Assembly: GCA_009720755.1 (NCBI GenBank)
Contig: WNKV01000006.1
Location: forward strand, 186,001 to 250,000
Direction: 5' to 3'
Source: Rhodoplanes serenus
GTDB taxonomy: Bacteria > Pseudomonadota > Alphaproteobacteria > Rhizobiales > Xanthobacteraceae
Length of the DNA stretch: 64,000 nt
Program-made: the position numbers and the translations under genes
Shown: positions 45,191-57,953 of the stretch, piece after piece
How positions within the stretch are numbered: the first letter of the stretch is position 1
Layout of the letters: each line of letters begins with the position of its first letter
The notes under the pieces: generated by a model
The model's input: only the letters and a program-made list of their open reading frames with translations
What the model was told of the DNA's origin: nothing
The model's database searches: none

Positions 45191-45279
45191 GGGCGGTCCT
45201 GAAGCGCCCCGGCGAGGGGCGTTGCTCCAGGTTCTATCCGCCCGTCTCGATTCGGCAACGCGGCCGCGGAGGTGCCGCG

Positions 45280-46590
45280 TCAGGTCCAGTCCGGCCCGGC
45301 GATCGGCGGATCGGCGAGCGCCGGCGCGGTGACGGCCGGGCAGGGCGCTCCGGTGGGCACTCCCGTCCCCGCCGTTCGGCCCGAGTCCCGGGTCTCGCGG
45401 ATCAGCCAGCGGGTGACCGCGCGCAGCGCCTCGCGGTGGCCGGCCGTCTCCTCGCTGCGCTCGTAGACGGCAAGCTGGGCGTCGGCCGAGGTGCCCTCGC
45501 TCGCGATGGTTCGGCAATGCGCCAGCTCGGCCGTGCAGCCGAGCGCCTCGGCGTCCGCGGCGGTCTCGCGCAGCACCCGCTCCAGCACCGCGGCCATCGG
45601 CTCCGGCCCGTCGCGGGTCACGAAGCTCGCCTGCACGCCGTAGCGCTGCACCCGCCACAGGTTCTCGGCCGCGAAGGCGGTGGCGAGCGTCGCGCTGTCG
45701 GCGTCGGCGGCCGGTGCGGTGCGATAGAGATGGCGGACCAGCACGCGATAGAGCGCCGCGATGGCGATCGCGTCGTCGAGCCGGGTGCAGCAGTCGGGGG
45801 CGCGCAGCTCAAGCGTCGGATGCGCCAGCGAGGGCCGCAGCATCCACCACAGATAGCTCGCGTCCGGAATGGCGCCGGCGCGCGTCATCGCCTCGACATA
45901 GACGCGGTATTCGGCGTCGTCGGTGAAGTGGACCGGCAGGCCGGTGCGCGGCAGCTCCGCATAGGCGGCGAGCCGATAGCCCTTGAGCCCGGTGCGGCGA
46001 CCGCTCCAGAACGGCGACGAGGTGGACAGGCCGAGCAGCAGCGGCACGTAAGGAATCATGCGGCCCATCAGCTCGACGCGACGGCCGGGGTCGGGCACGG
46101 CCACATGCACGTGGAGCCCGCACATCAGATCGCGCTCGCCGATCATCTGGAGCTGATCCATCACGCGGTCGTAGCGCGGCCCCTCGGTCTGCTCGGCGTC
46201 GCGGCGCCAGTCGGCGGTCGGATGGGTGCCGGCGGCCAGCGGGGCGAGCCCGTGCTCGGCCGCCGTCTCGGCGATGATCTCGCGCAGCTCCGCCAGCTCG
46301 CGGCGCGCCGCCGCGAGGTCGGAATGCACCCCGCTGACCACCTCGATCTGCCCTTGCAGGAACTCGCGCTTGGCGCGGCCGCCGGTGGCGGCGTCGGCTT
46401 GCCGGAACAGCGCGCACGGCACCCGGACCGGCAGCGCCAGGCTGCGCGCATCGGTGAGGAAGAACTCCTCCTCGAGGCCGACCGTGAAGGCGTCGCCTTG
46501 CGCCTCGATGCAGACCGGAGCCGCTAGCAGGTTGCGGTGGAGGGTCGGGAGGGCGCGGGCGCGCCGCGGCGTGCGCGAGACTGTCGTCAT
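45280..46590 (-). CDS. YbdK-type carboxylate-amine ligase (GCS2 family)
   Basis: A 436-residue protein of the glutamate-cysteine ligase 2 family. The domain opens FTVGLEEEFFLTD (the GxEEEF motif). REFLQGQIEVVSGVHSDL, CGLHVHVAVPD and THPTLELRAPDCCTRLDDAIAIAAL follow as nucleotide- and substrate-site segments. E. coli YbdK shows weak gamma-glutamylcysteine synthetase activity; the physiological substrate is uncertain. The last 30 residues are Pro/Ala-rich and atypical. The start ATG 46590 precedes about 20 extra N-terminal residues. Confidence 0.88.
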   Translation of the reverse strand: MTTVSRTPRRARALPTLHRNLLAAPVCIEAQGDAFTVGLEEEFFLTDARSLALPVRVPCALFRQADAATGGRAKREFLQGQIEVVSGVHSDLAAARRELAELREIIAETAAEHGLAPLAAGTHPTADWRRDAEQTEGPRYDRVMDQLQMIGERDLMCGLHVHVAVPDPGRRVELMGRMIPYVPLLLGLSTSSPFWSGRRTGLKGYRLAAYAELPRTGLPVHFTDDAEYRVYVEAMTRAGAIPDASYLWWMLRPSLAHPTLELRAPDCCTRLDDAIAIAALYRVLVRHLYRTAPAADADSATLATAFAAENLWRVQRYGVQASFVTRDGPEPMAAVLERVLRETAADAEALGCTAELAHCRTIASEGTSADAQLAVYERSEETAGHREALRAVTRWLIRETRDSGRTAGTGVPTGAPCPAVTAPALADPPIAGPDWT

Positions 46591-46830
46591 CGGGGGTCCG
46601 TCGGTTCGGGGTCTCGGGCCGTTCCGCCGGCCGCGAACGCGGAGCCGGTGGAACGCGGATCAGGCCGTGAGGTGCGGACCCGGTGGGCGGATCATCAGCT
46701 CCGCAGTCCGCCGACAAGAACGTCCAGGCGGCCACGACCGAAGAGGAAAGCGTGGCCACAACCCCCCGAGCGGCCCATCGTTCCATCGCGGGCGCTCTCC
46801 CGCCGAAAAAACCGGCGGGGCGGCCGAATG

Positions 46831-48738
<1,908 letters not shown>

Positions 48739-48801
48739 GACACCGGGATTGTGAGAGTTGCCGACCGGCAACACCCGGCCGGCGTCATCGTTCCGCCGCG
48801 G

Positions 48802-49761
48802 CTAGACCGAGATCAGCGCAGCCGTGCCCGCGCGAGCCGGAGCAGTCCCGGGCGGCAAAGTCGGCAGGAAGGCGCCGCCCTCGGCGACCAGGAAGTCGCG
48901 CAGGCTGCGAGCCGCCGGCATCAGCCGGCGCGACGCCAGCCGCACCACGAACCAGGCCCGCTCGACCGGCAGCCCCTCGATGTCGAGCATCACCAGCCGG
49001 CCGTCGGCCAGCTCCGCCGCGATGGTGTGGGCCGAGATGAAGGCGAGGCCGAGACCCGCCATCACGGCCTGCTTGATGGTCTCGTTGGAGCCGATCTCCA
49101 TGCCGATGGTGGGTGCGATGCCGGCGCGGGCGAAGAACGATTCCATCAGGGTGCGGGTGCCGGAGCCGACCTCGCGCACCAGGACGGTCTCGCCGGCGAT
49201 CGCCTGCGGCGACAGGCCGGCGCGGCCGGCGAGCGGGTGATCGGGCGGCGCGATCACCCCATGGGGATGCGGGCCGATGCGCTCGCTCTCGACGTCGCAG
49301 GTCTCCGGTGGTCGGCCCATGACGCAGACGTCGAACTGCCCGGCCTCGAACTGGGCCATGATGTCGCGCCGATTGCCGACCACGAGCTGGAGCTCGACCG
49401 CCGGAAATCGGCGCGCATAGGCGGCGAGCATGCGCGGCGCGAAATACTTGGCGGTGGACACCACCCCGACCGTGACCTTGCCGGCGCCCAGATCCTGGAG
49501 CGCCGCCAGCGCCTCGCGGCATTCGGTCAAGACCCCCTCGATCCGGCGGGCGGCGAGCAGCAACTCGTGGCCGGCCGCCGTCGGCGTCAGCCCGCGGGCG
49601 TCGCGATCGAACAGCGGCAGGCCGACCTCCTGCTCGAGCTGGCGCATCTGCATGGTGACGGCCGGCGGCGTGATGTGGTTCGCCTCGGCGGCGGCCGTGA
49701 AGCTGCCGAGCCGTGCGGCGCTCTCCAGCAGGCGCAAGTGCTTCAGGGTGAGATTTCGCAT
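48802..49761 (-). CDS. cbbR: LysR-type regulator of the cbb operon
   Basis: A 319-residue LysR regulator divergently transcribed from cbbL. The N-terminal winged helix-turn-helix reads KHLRLLESAARLGSFTAAAEANHITPPAVTMQMRQLEQ, followed by the effector domain (KVTVGVVSTAKYFAPRML; VREVGSGTRTLMESFFARAG). Divergence from cbbLS and CbbR-like wording such as STAKYFAP fit CbbR, which activates Calvin-cycle genes in response to metabolites such as RuBP, PEP or NADPH, depending on species. ATG 49761 gives the standard start; GTG 49770 would run into the operator. Confidence 0.93.
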   Translation of the reverse strand: MRNLTLKHLRLLESAARLGSFTAAAEANHITPPAVTMQMRQLEQEVGLPLFDRDARGLTPTAAGHELLLAARRIEGVLTECREALAALQDLGAGKVTVGVVSTAKYFAPRMLAAYARRFPAVELQLVVGNRRDIMAQFEAGQFDVCVMGRPPETCDVESERIGPHPHGVIAPPDHPLAGRAGLSPQAIAGETVLVREVGSGTRTLMESFFARAGIAPTIGMEIGSNETIKQAVMAGLGLAFISAHTIAAELADGRLVMLDIEGLPVERAWFVVRLASRRLMPAARSLRDFLVAEGGAFLPTLPPGTAPARAGTAALISV

Positions 49762-49765
49762 CGGG

Positions 49766-51348
<1,583 letters not shown>

Positions 51349-51351
51349 GGG

Positions 51352-51456
51352 CGTCATTCCGGTCCGGCGCGCCGCGCCGGACCCGGACTCCAGAGGCGAG
51401 TACGGAATTATCGGCTGGATTCCTGGTTCGCGCCTGCGGCGCGCCCCGGAATGACG
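51352..51456. repeat. Palindromic repeat in the cbbL-cbbS spacer
   Basis: Terminal arms CGTCATTCCGG (51352-51362) and CCGGAATGACG (51446-51456) are perfect inverses. Inside are a hairpin tccggcgc/gcgccgga (51363-51381) and a second GC-rich hairpin around gcgcc-tgc-ggcgc. It begins four bases after the cbbL stop. Related elements are at 55055-55155 and, degenerate, near 29752-29880. Confidence 0.85.
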
Positions 51457-51496
51457 CCGGAAAGACAGCGTCGCCGACGCGACAAGGAGACACCCG

Positions 51497-51886
51497 ATGT
51501 CGAAGATCACCCAGGGAGCGTTCTCATTCCTCCCCGACCTCACCGACCAGCAGATCGCCGCCCAGATCGAGTATGCTCTCGGGAACGGCTGGGCCGTGAG
51601 CCTGGAGTTCACCGACGACCCGCATCCGCGCCACACCTACTGGGACATGTGGGGCATCCCGATGTTCGACCTGCGCGACGCCGCCGGCGTCATGGGCGAG
51701 CTGAAGGCGTGCCGCGCGGCGCATCCGGACAGCTACATCCGCCTGTCGGCCTTCGACTCGACTCGCGGCTGGGAGACGGTGCGGCTCGCCTTCCTGGTGC
51801 ATCGGCCCAAGCAGGAGGCGCGCTACCGGCTGGAGCGCAGCGAGGGAAACGGGCGCAGCCAGCGCTATTCGATGGTGCGGGCCTGA
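51497..51886 (+). CDS. cbbS: RubisCO small subunit, red type
   Basis: A 129-residue small subunit. [25 protein letters not shown] opens it, [21 protein letters not shown] is the conserved core, and the C-terminal extension after FLVHRP forms the red-type beta-hairpin that plugs the central solvent channel of the L8S8 complex. AAGGAGA eight bases ahead supports ATG 51497. It is separated from cbbL by a 148-base spacer largely filled with a palindromic repeat. Confidence 0.97.
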   Translation: MSKITQGAFSFLPDLTDQQIAAQIEYALGNGWAVSLEFTDDPHPRHTYWDMWGIPMFDLRDAAGVMGELKACRAAHPDSYIRLSAFDSTRGWETVRLAFLVHRPKQEARYRLERSEGNGRSQRYSMVRA

Positions 51887-51921
51887 GCCTGCGGCTCCGA
51901 CCGCCGACGCACCTCCCGCTC

Positions 51922-51990
51922 GTCCCCGCGAAAGCGGGGACCTAGGGGCGGCACGGCTCGACGCTTCTGGATGCCCGCCTGCGCGGGCAT
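51922..51990. repeat. Double-hairpin repeat in the cbbS-cbbX spacer
   Basis: Two hairpins of equal build: gtccccgc-gaaa-gcggggac (51922-51941) and atgcccgc-ctgc-gcgggcat (51971-51990), 29 bases apart. This pair, with tctgg before the second, is a common intergenic repeat type in alphaproteobacteria and is different from the element in the preceding spacer. Confidence 0.8.
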
Positions 51991-52048
51991 GAGCGGAAAT
52001 CGGGGCTGGGGCCTCGGATGACAGGATAGTGCAGGACAGGGTACGGCC

Positions 52049-52978
52049 ATGACCATCGCCACGATCGAGACGGGGCAGGCGGTGCCGGTCGCGGATGCCA
52101 CCGCGCCGCAGGACGAGGCGCGCGTCGACCTCAAGGCGCTGTACCGCGACACTCAGATCGACACGGTGCTGGCCGAGCTGGACGCCGCGCTGATCGGGCT
52201 GAAGCCGGTGAAGCAGCGCATCCGCGAGATCGCCGCCTATCTCTTGGTCGACAAGGCGCGCCGGCTGCACGGCCTGTCGTCGAGCCCGCCGACGCTGCAC
52301 ATGGCGTTCACCGGCAATCCGGGCACCGGCAAGACCACGGTGGCGCTGCGGATGGCGTCGATCCTCCATCGGCTCGGCTACGTGCGGAAGGGGCATCTCG
52401 TCTCGGTCACCCGCGACGACCTCGTCGGCCAGTACATCGGCCACACGGCGCCGAAGACCAAGGAGGTCCTCAAGCGCGCCATGGGGGGCGTCCTGTTCAT
52501 CGACGAGGCGTACTATCTCTACCGCCCCGAGAACGAGAAGGACTACGGCCAGGAGGCCATCGAGATCCTGCTTCAGGTGATGGAGAACCAGCGCGACGAC
52601 CTGGTGGTGATCCTGGCCGGCTACGGCGACCGCATGGAGACGTTCTTTTCGGCCAATCCGGGCTTCCGCTCCCGCATCACGCATCATATCGATTTCCCGG
52701 ACTACGACGACGCCGAGCTGGTGGCGATCACCGAGGCGCTCGCGGCGGCCGAAGGTTACCGCTTCGACGAGACGGCGCGGGCGGCGCTGTGCGACTACGT
52801 GACGGCGCGGCGGCGCCGCCCGTCCTTCGCCAACGCGCGCTCCATGCGCAATGCCTTCGACCGCGCCCGGCTGCGTCAGGCGATGCGCCTGTTCGAGGCC
52901 GACGCGCCGGTCGACCGCGACGCGCTGCGCACCATCACGGCGGCGGAGATCCGGGCGAGCCGCGTGTTCTCGGATTGA
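52049..52978 (+). CDS. cbbX: Red-type RubisCO activase CbbX
   Basis: A 309-residue AAA+ protein. Walker A is GNPGTGKT (residues 89-96), Walker B VLFIDEA (148-154), and the pore-loop YIG at 129-131 engages the large-subunit C terminus in studied Cbb[19 protein letters not shown] contains the sensor and arginine-finger region. CbbX hexamers remove inhibitory sugar phosphates from red-type RubisCO, using ATP and activated by RuBP. It lies third in the operon after cbbLS. Confidence 0.97.
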   Translation: MTIATIETGQAVPVADATAPQDEARVDLKALYRDTQIDTVLAELDAALIGLKPVKQRIREIAAYLLVDKARRLHGLSSSPPTLHMAFTGNPGTGKTTVALRMASILHRLGYVRKGHLVSVTRDDLVGQYIGHTAPKTKEVLKRAMGGVLFIDEAYYLYRPENEKDYGQEAIEILLQVMENQRDDLVVILAGYGDRMETFFSANPGFRSRITHHIDFPDYDDAELVAITEALAAAEGYRFDETARAALCDYVTARRRRPSFANARSMRNAFDRARLRQAMRLFEADAPVDRDALRTITAAEIRASRVFSD

Positions 52979-53051
52979 GGCAAGCGGCCCGCGACACGAG
53001 ACACCAGGCCGGCGGCCGCGAGGCGTCGGCCGGGAAGGGACAGGGAAGATC

Positions 53052-54095
53052 ATGTCGGAGACACTCGACGAGTACCTTGGGCGGTGGGCCGGAACGGACC
53101 CTCTGCGCCAAGCGGTGCGGGCGACCGTGACGGCCCTGGCGAGCGGCACCGCGGCCATCGCGGCGCTGGTCGCCGACGGTCCGCTGGCCGGCGAGCTGGC
53201 GGCGAGCCGCGGCGTCGGCGCCGACGGCTATGACGACCAGAAGGAGCTCGACGTCCGCGCCGACGAGATCCTCCTCGGCAGCCTCGCCGGCAAGCCGGTC
53301 GCCGCCTATGCGTCCGAGGAAGCCGAGCTGCCGGTGCCGGTGACGCCGGGCGCGCCGCTGATCGTCGCCATCGATCCGCTCGACGGCTCCTCCAACATCG
53401 ACACCGACGTCACCATCGGCACCATCTTCTCGGTGCTGCCGGCCCCCGAGGGCGTCGACCCGGTCTCCGAGGCGGCGTACTTCCAGCCCGGCCGCGCCCA
53501 GCTCGCCGCCGGTTACGCGGTGTACGGCCCCCACACGGCGTTTGTGCTGAGCGTCGGCGAGGGAACCACGCATTTCGTGCTCGACCGCGCCGCCGGCACC
53601 TACCGGCTGGTCAAGGAGCGCGTGACGATCCCGACCGTCGCCCGCGAGTTCGCCATCAACATGTCGAACCACCGGCACTGGGACGAAAGGCTGCGCCTCT
53701 ACATCGACGATCTCTTGCAGGGCAAGGACGGGCCGCGCGAGGCCGACTACAACATGCGCTGGATCGCCTCGATGGTGGCGGAGGCGCATCGCATCATCAT
53801 CCGCGGCGGCATCTACTTGTATCCGGCCGACACGCGCGCCGGCTACACGCAGGGGCGGCTGCGGCTCATCTACGAGGCGTTTCCGATCGCGCTGCTGATG
53901 GAGCAGTCGGGCGCGGCGGCCACCGACGGGCGCACCCCGATCCTGGATCTGGTTCCCGAGAGGCTGCACCAGCGGGTGCCGCTGATCTTCGGCTCGCGCG
54001 AGAAGGTCGAGCGCGTCTCCAACTATCTGACGGGACCCGGCGAGATCGCCGAGCGCGCGCCGCTGTTCGGCCGGCGCGGCCTGCTCACCGCCTAA
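53052..54095 (+). CDS. cbbF: Fructose-1,6-bisphosphatase class I
   Basis: A 347-residue class I FBPase (SBPase activity likely too). [21 protein letters not shown] is the metal and substrate signature, [10 protein letters not shown] and [16 protein letters not shown] follow, and [11 protein letters not shown] and [18 protein letters not shown] carry the sugar-phosphate site. It dephosphorylates FBP and SBP in the Calvin cycle. ATG 53052 is supported by AGGGAAG upstream. Fourth in the operon. Confidence 0.96.
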   Translation: MSETLDEYLGRWAGTDPLRQAVRATVTALASGTAAIAALVADGPLAGELAASRGVGADGYDDQKELDVRADEILLGSLAGKPVAAYASEEAELPVPVTPGAPLIVAIDPLDGSSNIDTDVTIGTIFSVLPAPEGVDPVSEAAYFQPGRAQLAAGYAVYGPHTAFVLSVGEGTTHFVLDRAAGTYRLVKERVTIPTVAREFAINMSNHRHWDERLRLYIDDLLQGKDGPREADYNMRWIASMVAEAHRIIIRGGIYLYPADTRAGYTQGRLRLIYEAFPIALLMEQSGAAATDGRTPILDLVPERLHQRVPLIFGSREKVERVSNYLTGPGEIAERAPLFGRRGLLTA

Positions 54096-54165
54096 GTGTC
54101 GGCCGCACAGGGAAGGTCCGCGTCCCACAGGTTCGTTTTCGACAAGTCATTTCTGGAAGTCAGCC

Positions 54166-55044
54166 ATGTCCATCAAGCATCCGATCATCGCCGTCACCGG
54201 CTCCTCCGGGGCCGGCACCACCTCGGTGAAGCGCACCTTCGAGCAGATCTTCCGGCGCGAGGGCGTGCGCGCCGCCTATGTGGAGGGTGACGCCTTCCAC
54301 CGCTACAACCGGGTCGAGATGCGCGAGCGGATGGCGGAAGAGGCCCGGACCGGCAACGCCCACTACAGCCACTTCAGCCCCGAGACCAACCTGTTCGAGG
54401 AGCTGGAGGCGCTGTTCGAGAGCTATGGCCGCTGCGGCCGCGGCCGCCTGCGCCACTACGTGCACGACGCCGAGGAGGCCAAGCTCTACGGTGCCGAGCC
54501 CGGCTGCTTCACCGCGTGGGAGGATGTCGAGCCCGACACCGAGCTTCTGTTCTACGAGGGCCTGCACGGCGCCGTCGTCACCGACAAGGTCAACGTTGCC
54601 CGCCATGTGGACCTCAAGATCGGCGTGGTGCCGGTGATCAATCTCGAATGGATTCAGAAGCTGCACCGTGACCGCGCCACCCGCGGCTACTCCACCGAGA
54701 CCGTCACCGACACCATCCTGCGGCGGATGCCGGACTACGTGCACTACATCTGCCCGCAGTTCACCGAGACCGACATCAACTTCCAGCGCGCCCCGACGGT
54801 CGACACCTCGAACCCGTTCGTGGCCCGCTGGATTCCGACGCCCGACGAGTCGATCGTGGTGATCCGCTTCCGCAATCCGCGTGGCATCGACTTCTCGTAT
54901 CTGCTGTCGATGTTGCAGGGGAGCTGGATGAGCCGCGCCAACTCCATCGTCATCCCGGGCAACAAGATGGATCTCGCCATGCAGCTCATCCTGACGCCGA
55001 TGATCCTGAAGATCGTCGAGCGCAAGCGGCGCGCCATGGCGTGA
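54166..55044 (+). CDS. cbbP: Phosphoribulokinase
   Basis: A 292-residue bacterial-type PRK. The P-loop is [14 protein letters not shown] near residues 11-24. [18 protein letters not shown] carries the catalytic Asp and Ru5P-binding Arg and His residues. [16 protein letters not shown] and [20 protein letters not shown] (Walker B and effector region) follow. It phosphorylates ribulose 5-phosphate to RuBP; bacterial enzymes of this type are often NADH-activated. GGAAG precedes ATG 54166. Confidence 0.97.
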   Translation: MSIKHPIIAVTGSSGAGTTSVKRTFEQIFRREGVRAAYVEGDAFHRYNRVEMRERMAEEARTGNAHYSHFSPETNLFEELEALFESYGRCGRGRLRHYVHDAEEAKLYGAEPGCFTAWEDVEPDTELLFYEGLHGAVVTDKVNVARHVDLKIGVVPVINLEWIQKLHRDRATRGYSTETVTDTILRRMPDYVHYICPQFTETDINFQRAPTVDTSNPFVARWIPTPDESIVVIRFRNPRGIDFSYLLSMLQGSWMSRANSIVIPGNKMDLAMQLILTPMILKIVERKRRAMA

Positions 55045-55054
55045 CATCGAGCTT

Positions 55055-55155
55055 GTCATTCCGGGGTGCGCCCAAGGCGCGACCCGCAATCCAGCGACGA
55101 ATCCGAAGGTGCGGTTGGAGTCCGGGTTCGGCGCTGGGCGCCGTCCCGGAACGAC
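55055..55155. repeat. Palindromic repeat in the cbbP-cbbT spacer
   Basis: Outer arms gtcattccgg and cccggaacgac with internal aatccagcga and gagtccgggttcggcgc mark this as a diverged copy of the element at 51352-51456. It starts 11 bases after the cbbP stop. Confidence 0.75.
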
Positions 55156-55187
55156 CGCCGGACACGAGACACATCGGGAGAAACCAG

Positions 55188-57218
55188 ATGACCATGTCGG
55201 CGACGATGGAGCGCCAGGATCAGCAGGGCGGGCTCGCCTGGCCGGTGACGGCGGCGCTGCGGGCGCTCGCCATGGACGCCGTCGAGGCGGCGAAGTCGGG
55301 CCATCCGGGCGCCCCCATGGGCATGGCCGAGATCGCCGCGGTGCTGTGGCGCAGCGTGCTGCGCCACGACCCGGCCGATCCGCGCTGGCCCGACCGCGAC
55401 CGCTTCGTGCTGTCCAACGGCCACGCCTCGATGCTGCTCTACGGGCTTCTGCACCTCACCGGCTACGACCTGCCGATCGCGGAGCTGAAGCGCTTCCGTC
55501 AGCTCCATTCCAAGACGCCCGGCCATCCGGAATACGGCATGACGCCGGGGGTGGAGACCACCACGGGTCCGCTCGGCCAGGGTCTCGCCAACGCGGTCGG
55601 CATGGCGCTGGCCGAGAAGACGCTGGCGGCCCAGTTCAACCGTCCGGGCCACACCATCGTGGACCATCGCACCTTCGTGTTCATGGGTGACGGCTGCCTG
55701 ATGGAGGGCATCAGCCACGAGGCCGCGTCGCTCGCCGGCCGGCTCGGCCTCGGAAAGCTGATCGCGTTCTGGGACGACAACGGCATCTCCATCGACGGCA
55801 AGGTCGAGGAGTGGTTCGCCGACGACACGCCGGCGCGCTTCCGCGCCTATGGCTGGCAGGTGCTGACCGGGGTCGACGGCCACGATCCCGCCGCCATCGC
55901 GGCCGCGGTCGCGCTGGCGCTCGCGGCGACCGATCGGCCGACACTGATCTGCTGCCGCACCACCATCGGGCGCGGCGCGCCGACCAAGCAGGGCCACCAG
56001 GACACCCACGGGGCGCCGCTCGGAGCCGAGGAGATCGCCCGTGCCCGCGCCGCCATGGGCTGGACCCATCCGCCGTTCCATGTTCCCGCCGACGTCTATG
56101 CCGCGTGGGACTGTCGTCCGCGCGGCAAGGCGCTGTCGGCCGACTGGGCCACCCGCTTCGCCGCCTATGCGGCGGCGTATCCGGACCTCGCCGCCGAGTT
56201 CGAGCGGCGGCTGGCCGGCGACCTGCCGGAGGGCTTCGCGGCCGCTGCCGACGCCGCGCTTGCCGCCGAGACGGCGGCCGGCAGCGTCGCCACCCGCAAG
56301 GCCGGGCAGATCGCCCTCGGGGCGTTCGCCAAGGCGCTGCCCGAGCTGATCGGCGGCTCCGCCGATCTCGCCCACTCGAACCTCACCATCCATGCCGGCT
56401 CGACCCCGGTGACCCGCGATCCGGCCGGCAACCAGGTGTTCTTCGGGGTGCGCGAGTTCGGTATGAGCGCCATTGCCAACGGGCTGGCACTGCACGGCGG
56501 CTTCGTGCCCTTCGTCGCCACCTTCCTGGTGTTCTCCGACTACGCCCGCAACGCGGTGCGGATGTCGGCCCTGATGGGGCTGCGGGTGGTCTATGTGTTC
56601 ACCCACGACTCCATCGCGGTCGGCGAGGACGGCCCGACCCACCAGCCGATCGAGCATGTGGAGAGCCTGCGGCTGATCCCCGGTCTCGACGTCTGGCGCC
56701 CGGCCGATGCCGCCGAGACGGCGGTCGCCTGGCAGGCGGCGCTGGCGCGCCGCGACGGGCCGACGGCGCTGATCCTCACCCGGCAGGCGCTGCCGCCGCA
56801 GCCGGCCGAGGGCCTGGCGGATCTCCCCGCCACCGGCGCCCGCGTGCTGGTCGGGCCGGCCGATGCGGTCGCGACGCTGGTCGCCACCGGCTCGGAGGTG
56901 CGCATCGCCACCGAGGCGGCCGCCGCGCTCGCCGCCGAGGGGGTGCCGGTGCGGGTGGTCTCGATGCCCTGCGTCGAGCGGTTCGAGGCGCAGCCGGCGG
57001 CGGCGCGGGCCGCCCTGGTGCCGGCCGACCGCCCGGTGGTGGTGATCGAGGCGGGCACGACGCGCGGCTGGCGCGGCCTCGCCGGGCCGTCGGGCCGGGT
57101 GATCGGCGTCGATCGCTTCGGCGAGTCGGCGCCCGAGAAGGATCTGTTGAAGCTGTTCGGCTTCACGGCCGCTGCGGTGGCCGAGGTGGTGCGCGAGACC
57201 GTGGGAGCGGCGGCATGA
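55188..57218 (+). CDS. cbbT: Transketolase
   Basis: A 676-residue thiamine-diphosphate enzyme. [18 protein letters not shown] is the first signature, [22 protein letters not shown] the ThDP/metal GDG motif, and [20 protein letters not shown] the pyrimidine-domain region. The C-terminal domain includes VLVATGSEV-like strands. It transfers two-carbon ketol units in the Calvin cycle and pentose phosphate pathway. GGGAG eight bases ahead supports ATG 55188; the earlier frame reads the repeat. Its stop overlaps the cbbE start. Confidence 0.97.
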   Translation: MTMSATMERQDQQGGLAWPVTAALRALAMDAVEAAKSGHPGAPMGMAEIAAVLWRSVLRHDPADPRWPDRDRFVLSNGHASMLLYGLLHLTGYDLPIAELKRFRQLHSKTPGHPEYGMTPGVETTTGPLGQGLANAVGMALAEKTLAAQFNRPGHTIVDHRTFVFMGDGCLMEGISHEAASLAGRLGLGKLIAFWDDNGISIDGKVEEWFADDTPARFRAYGWQVLTGVDGHDPAAIAAAVALALAATDRPTLICCRTTIGRGAPTKQGHQDTHGAPLGAEEIARARAAMGWTHPPFHVPADVYAAWDCRPRGKALSADWATRFAAYAAAYPDLAAEFERRLAGDLPEGFAAAADAALAAETAAGSVATRKAGQIALGAFAKALPELIGGSADLAHSNLTIHAGSTPVTRDPAGNQVFFGVREFGMSAIANGLALHGGFVPFVATFLVFSDYARNAVRMSALMGLRVVYVFTHDSIAVGEDGPTHQPIEHVESLRLIPGLDVWRPADAAETAVAWQAALARRDGPTALILTRQALPPQPAEGLADLPATGARVLVGPADAVATLVATGSEVRIATEAAAALAAEGVPVRVVSMPCVERFEAQPAAARAALVPADRPVVVIEAGTTRGWRGLAGPSGRVIGVDRFGESAPEKDLLKLFGFTAAAVAEVVRETVGAAA

Positions 57219-57916
57219 ACCCGATCGTCATCGCGCCCTCGATCCTGTCGGCCGACTTCGCCAGGCTGGGCGCCGAGATCGCCGCGGTCGAGCAGGCCGG
57301 TGCCGACTGGATTCATTTCGACGTGATGGACAATCACTTCGTGCCGAACCTCACCTTCGGCCCGATGGTGCTGAAGGCGGTGCGGCCGCACACGCGGCTG
57401 CCGATCGACGTGCACCTGATGGTGCAGCCGGTCGACGCCCTGGTGGAAGGCTTCGCGGCCGCCGGTGCCGACCTGATCGCCGTGCATGTGGAGGCGTGTC
57501 CGCATCTCGACCGCACGCTCCAGCTCATCCGGTCGAAGGGCAAGCAGACCGGCGTCGTCCTCAATCCGGCGACACCCGCGGCAGCGCTCGACTGCGTGCT
57601 GCCGGAGGTCGACCTGGTGCTGCTGATGACGGTCAATCCCGGCTTCGCGGGGCAGAGCTTCATCGGCGCGGTGGTCGACAAGATCCGCACCGTGCGGCGG
57701 ATGATCGACGCAACCGGCCGTCCCATCCGGCTCGAGGTGGATGGTGGCATCACGCCGGCGACCATCGGGGCGGCGGCGGCGGCCGGCGCCGACACCTTCG
57801 TGGCCGGCAGCGCGGTGTTCGGGGGGAAGGATTACGCGGCGGCCATCACCGCATTGCGGGCCGGCGCCGCGGCAGCGATCCCCGCCGCGGCGGCGCCGCG
57901 GCGCGAGGTCGCCTGA
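57215..57916 (+). CDS. cbbE: Ribulose-phosphate 3-epimerase
   Basis: A 233-residue TIM barrel. [14 protein letters not shown] has the catalytic Asp. [17 protein letters not shown] and DVHLMV carry metal His and Asp residues, [13 protein letters not shown] the phosphate loop, and LEVDGGIT the second catalytic Asp. It interconverts xylulose and ribulose 5-phosphates. The ATG overlaps the cbbT stop by four bases (ATGA), so the two are translationally coupled. Last gene of the operon in this window; no cbbA follows. Confidence 0.96.
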   Translation: MNPIVIAPSILSADFARLGAEIAAVEQAGADWIHFDVMDNHFVPNLTFGPMVLKAVRPHTRLPIDVHLMVQPVDALVEGFAAAGADLIAVHVEACPHLDRTLQLIRSKGKQTGVVLNPATPAAALDCVLPEVDLVLLMTVNPGFAGQSFIGAVVDKIRTVRRMIDATGRPIRLEVDGGITPATIGAAAAAGADTFVAGSAVFGGKDYAAAITALRAGAAAAIPAAAAPRREVA

Positions 57917-57953
57917 GCGGCGGGCGTGAAGATCCCGGCCGCCGGCTCGGTTC

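Noticed and set aside
46799-46817. Terminator after treZ formed by ccgcc-N8-ggcgg.
   Set aside because: The stem is only five pairs with an A-rich loop and no T-run in the right direction.
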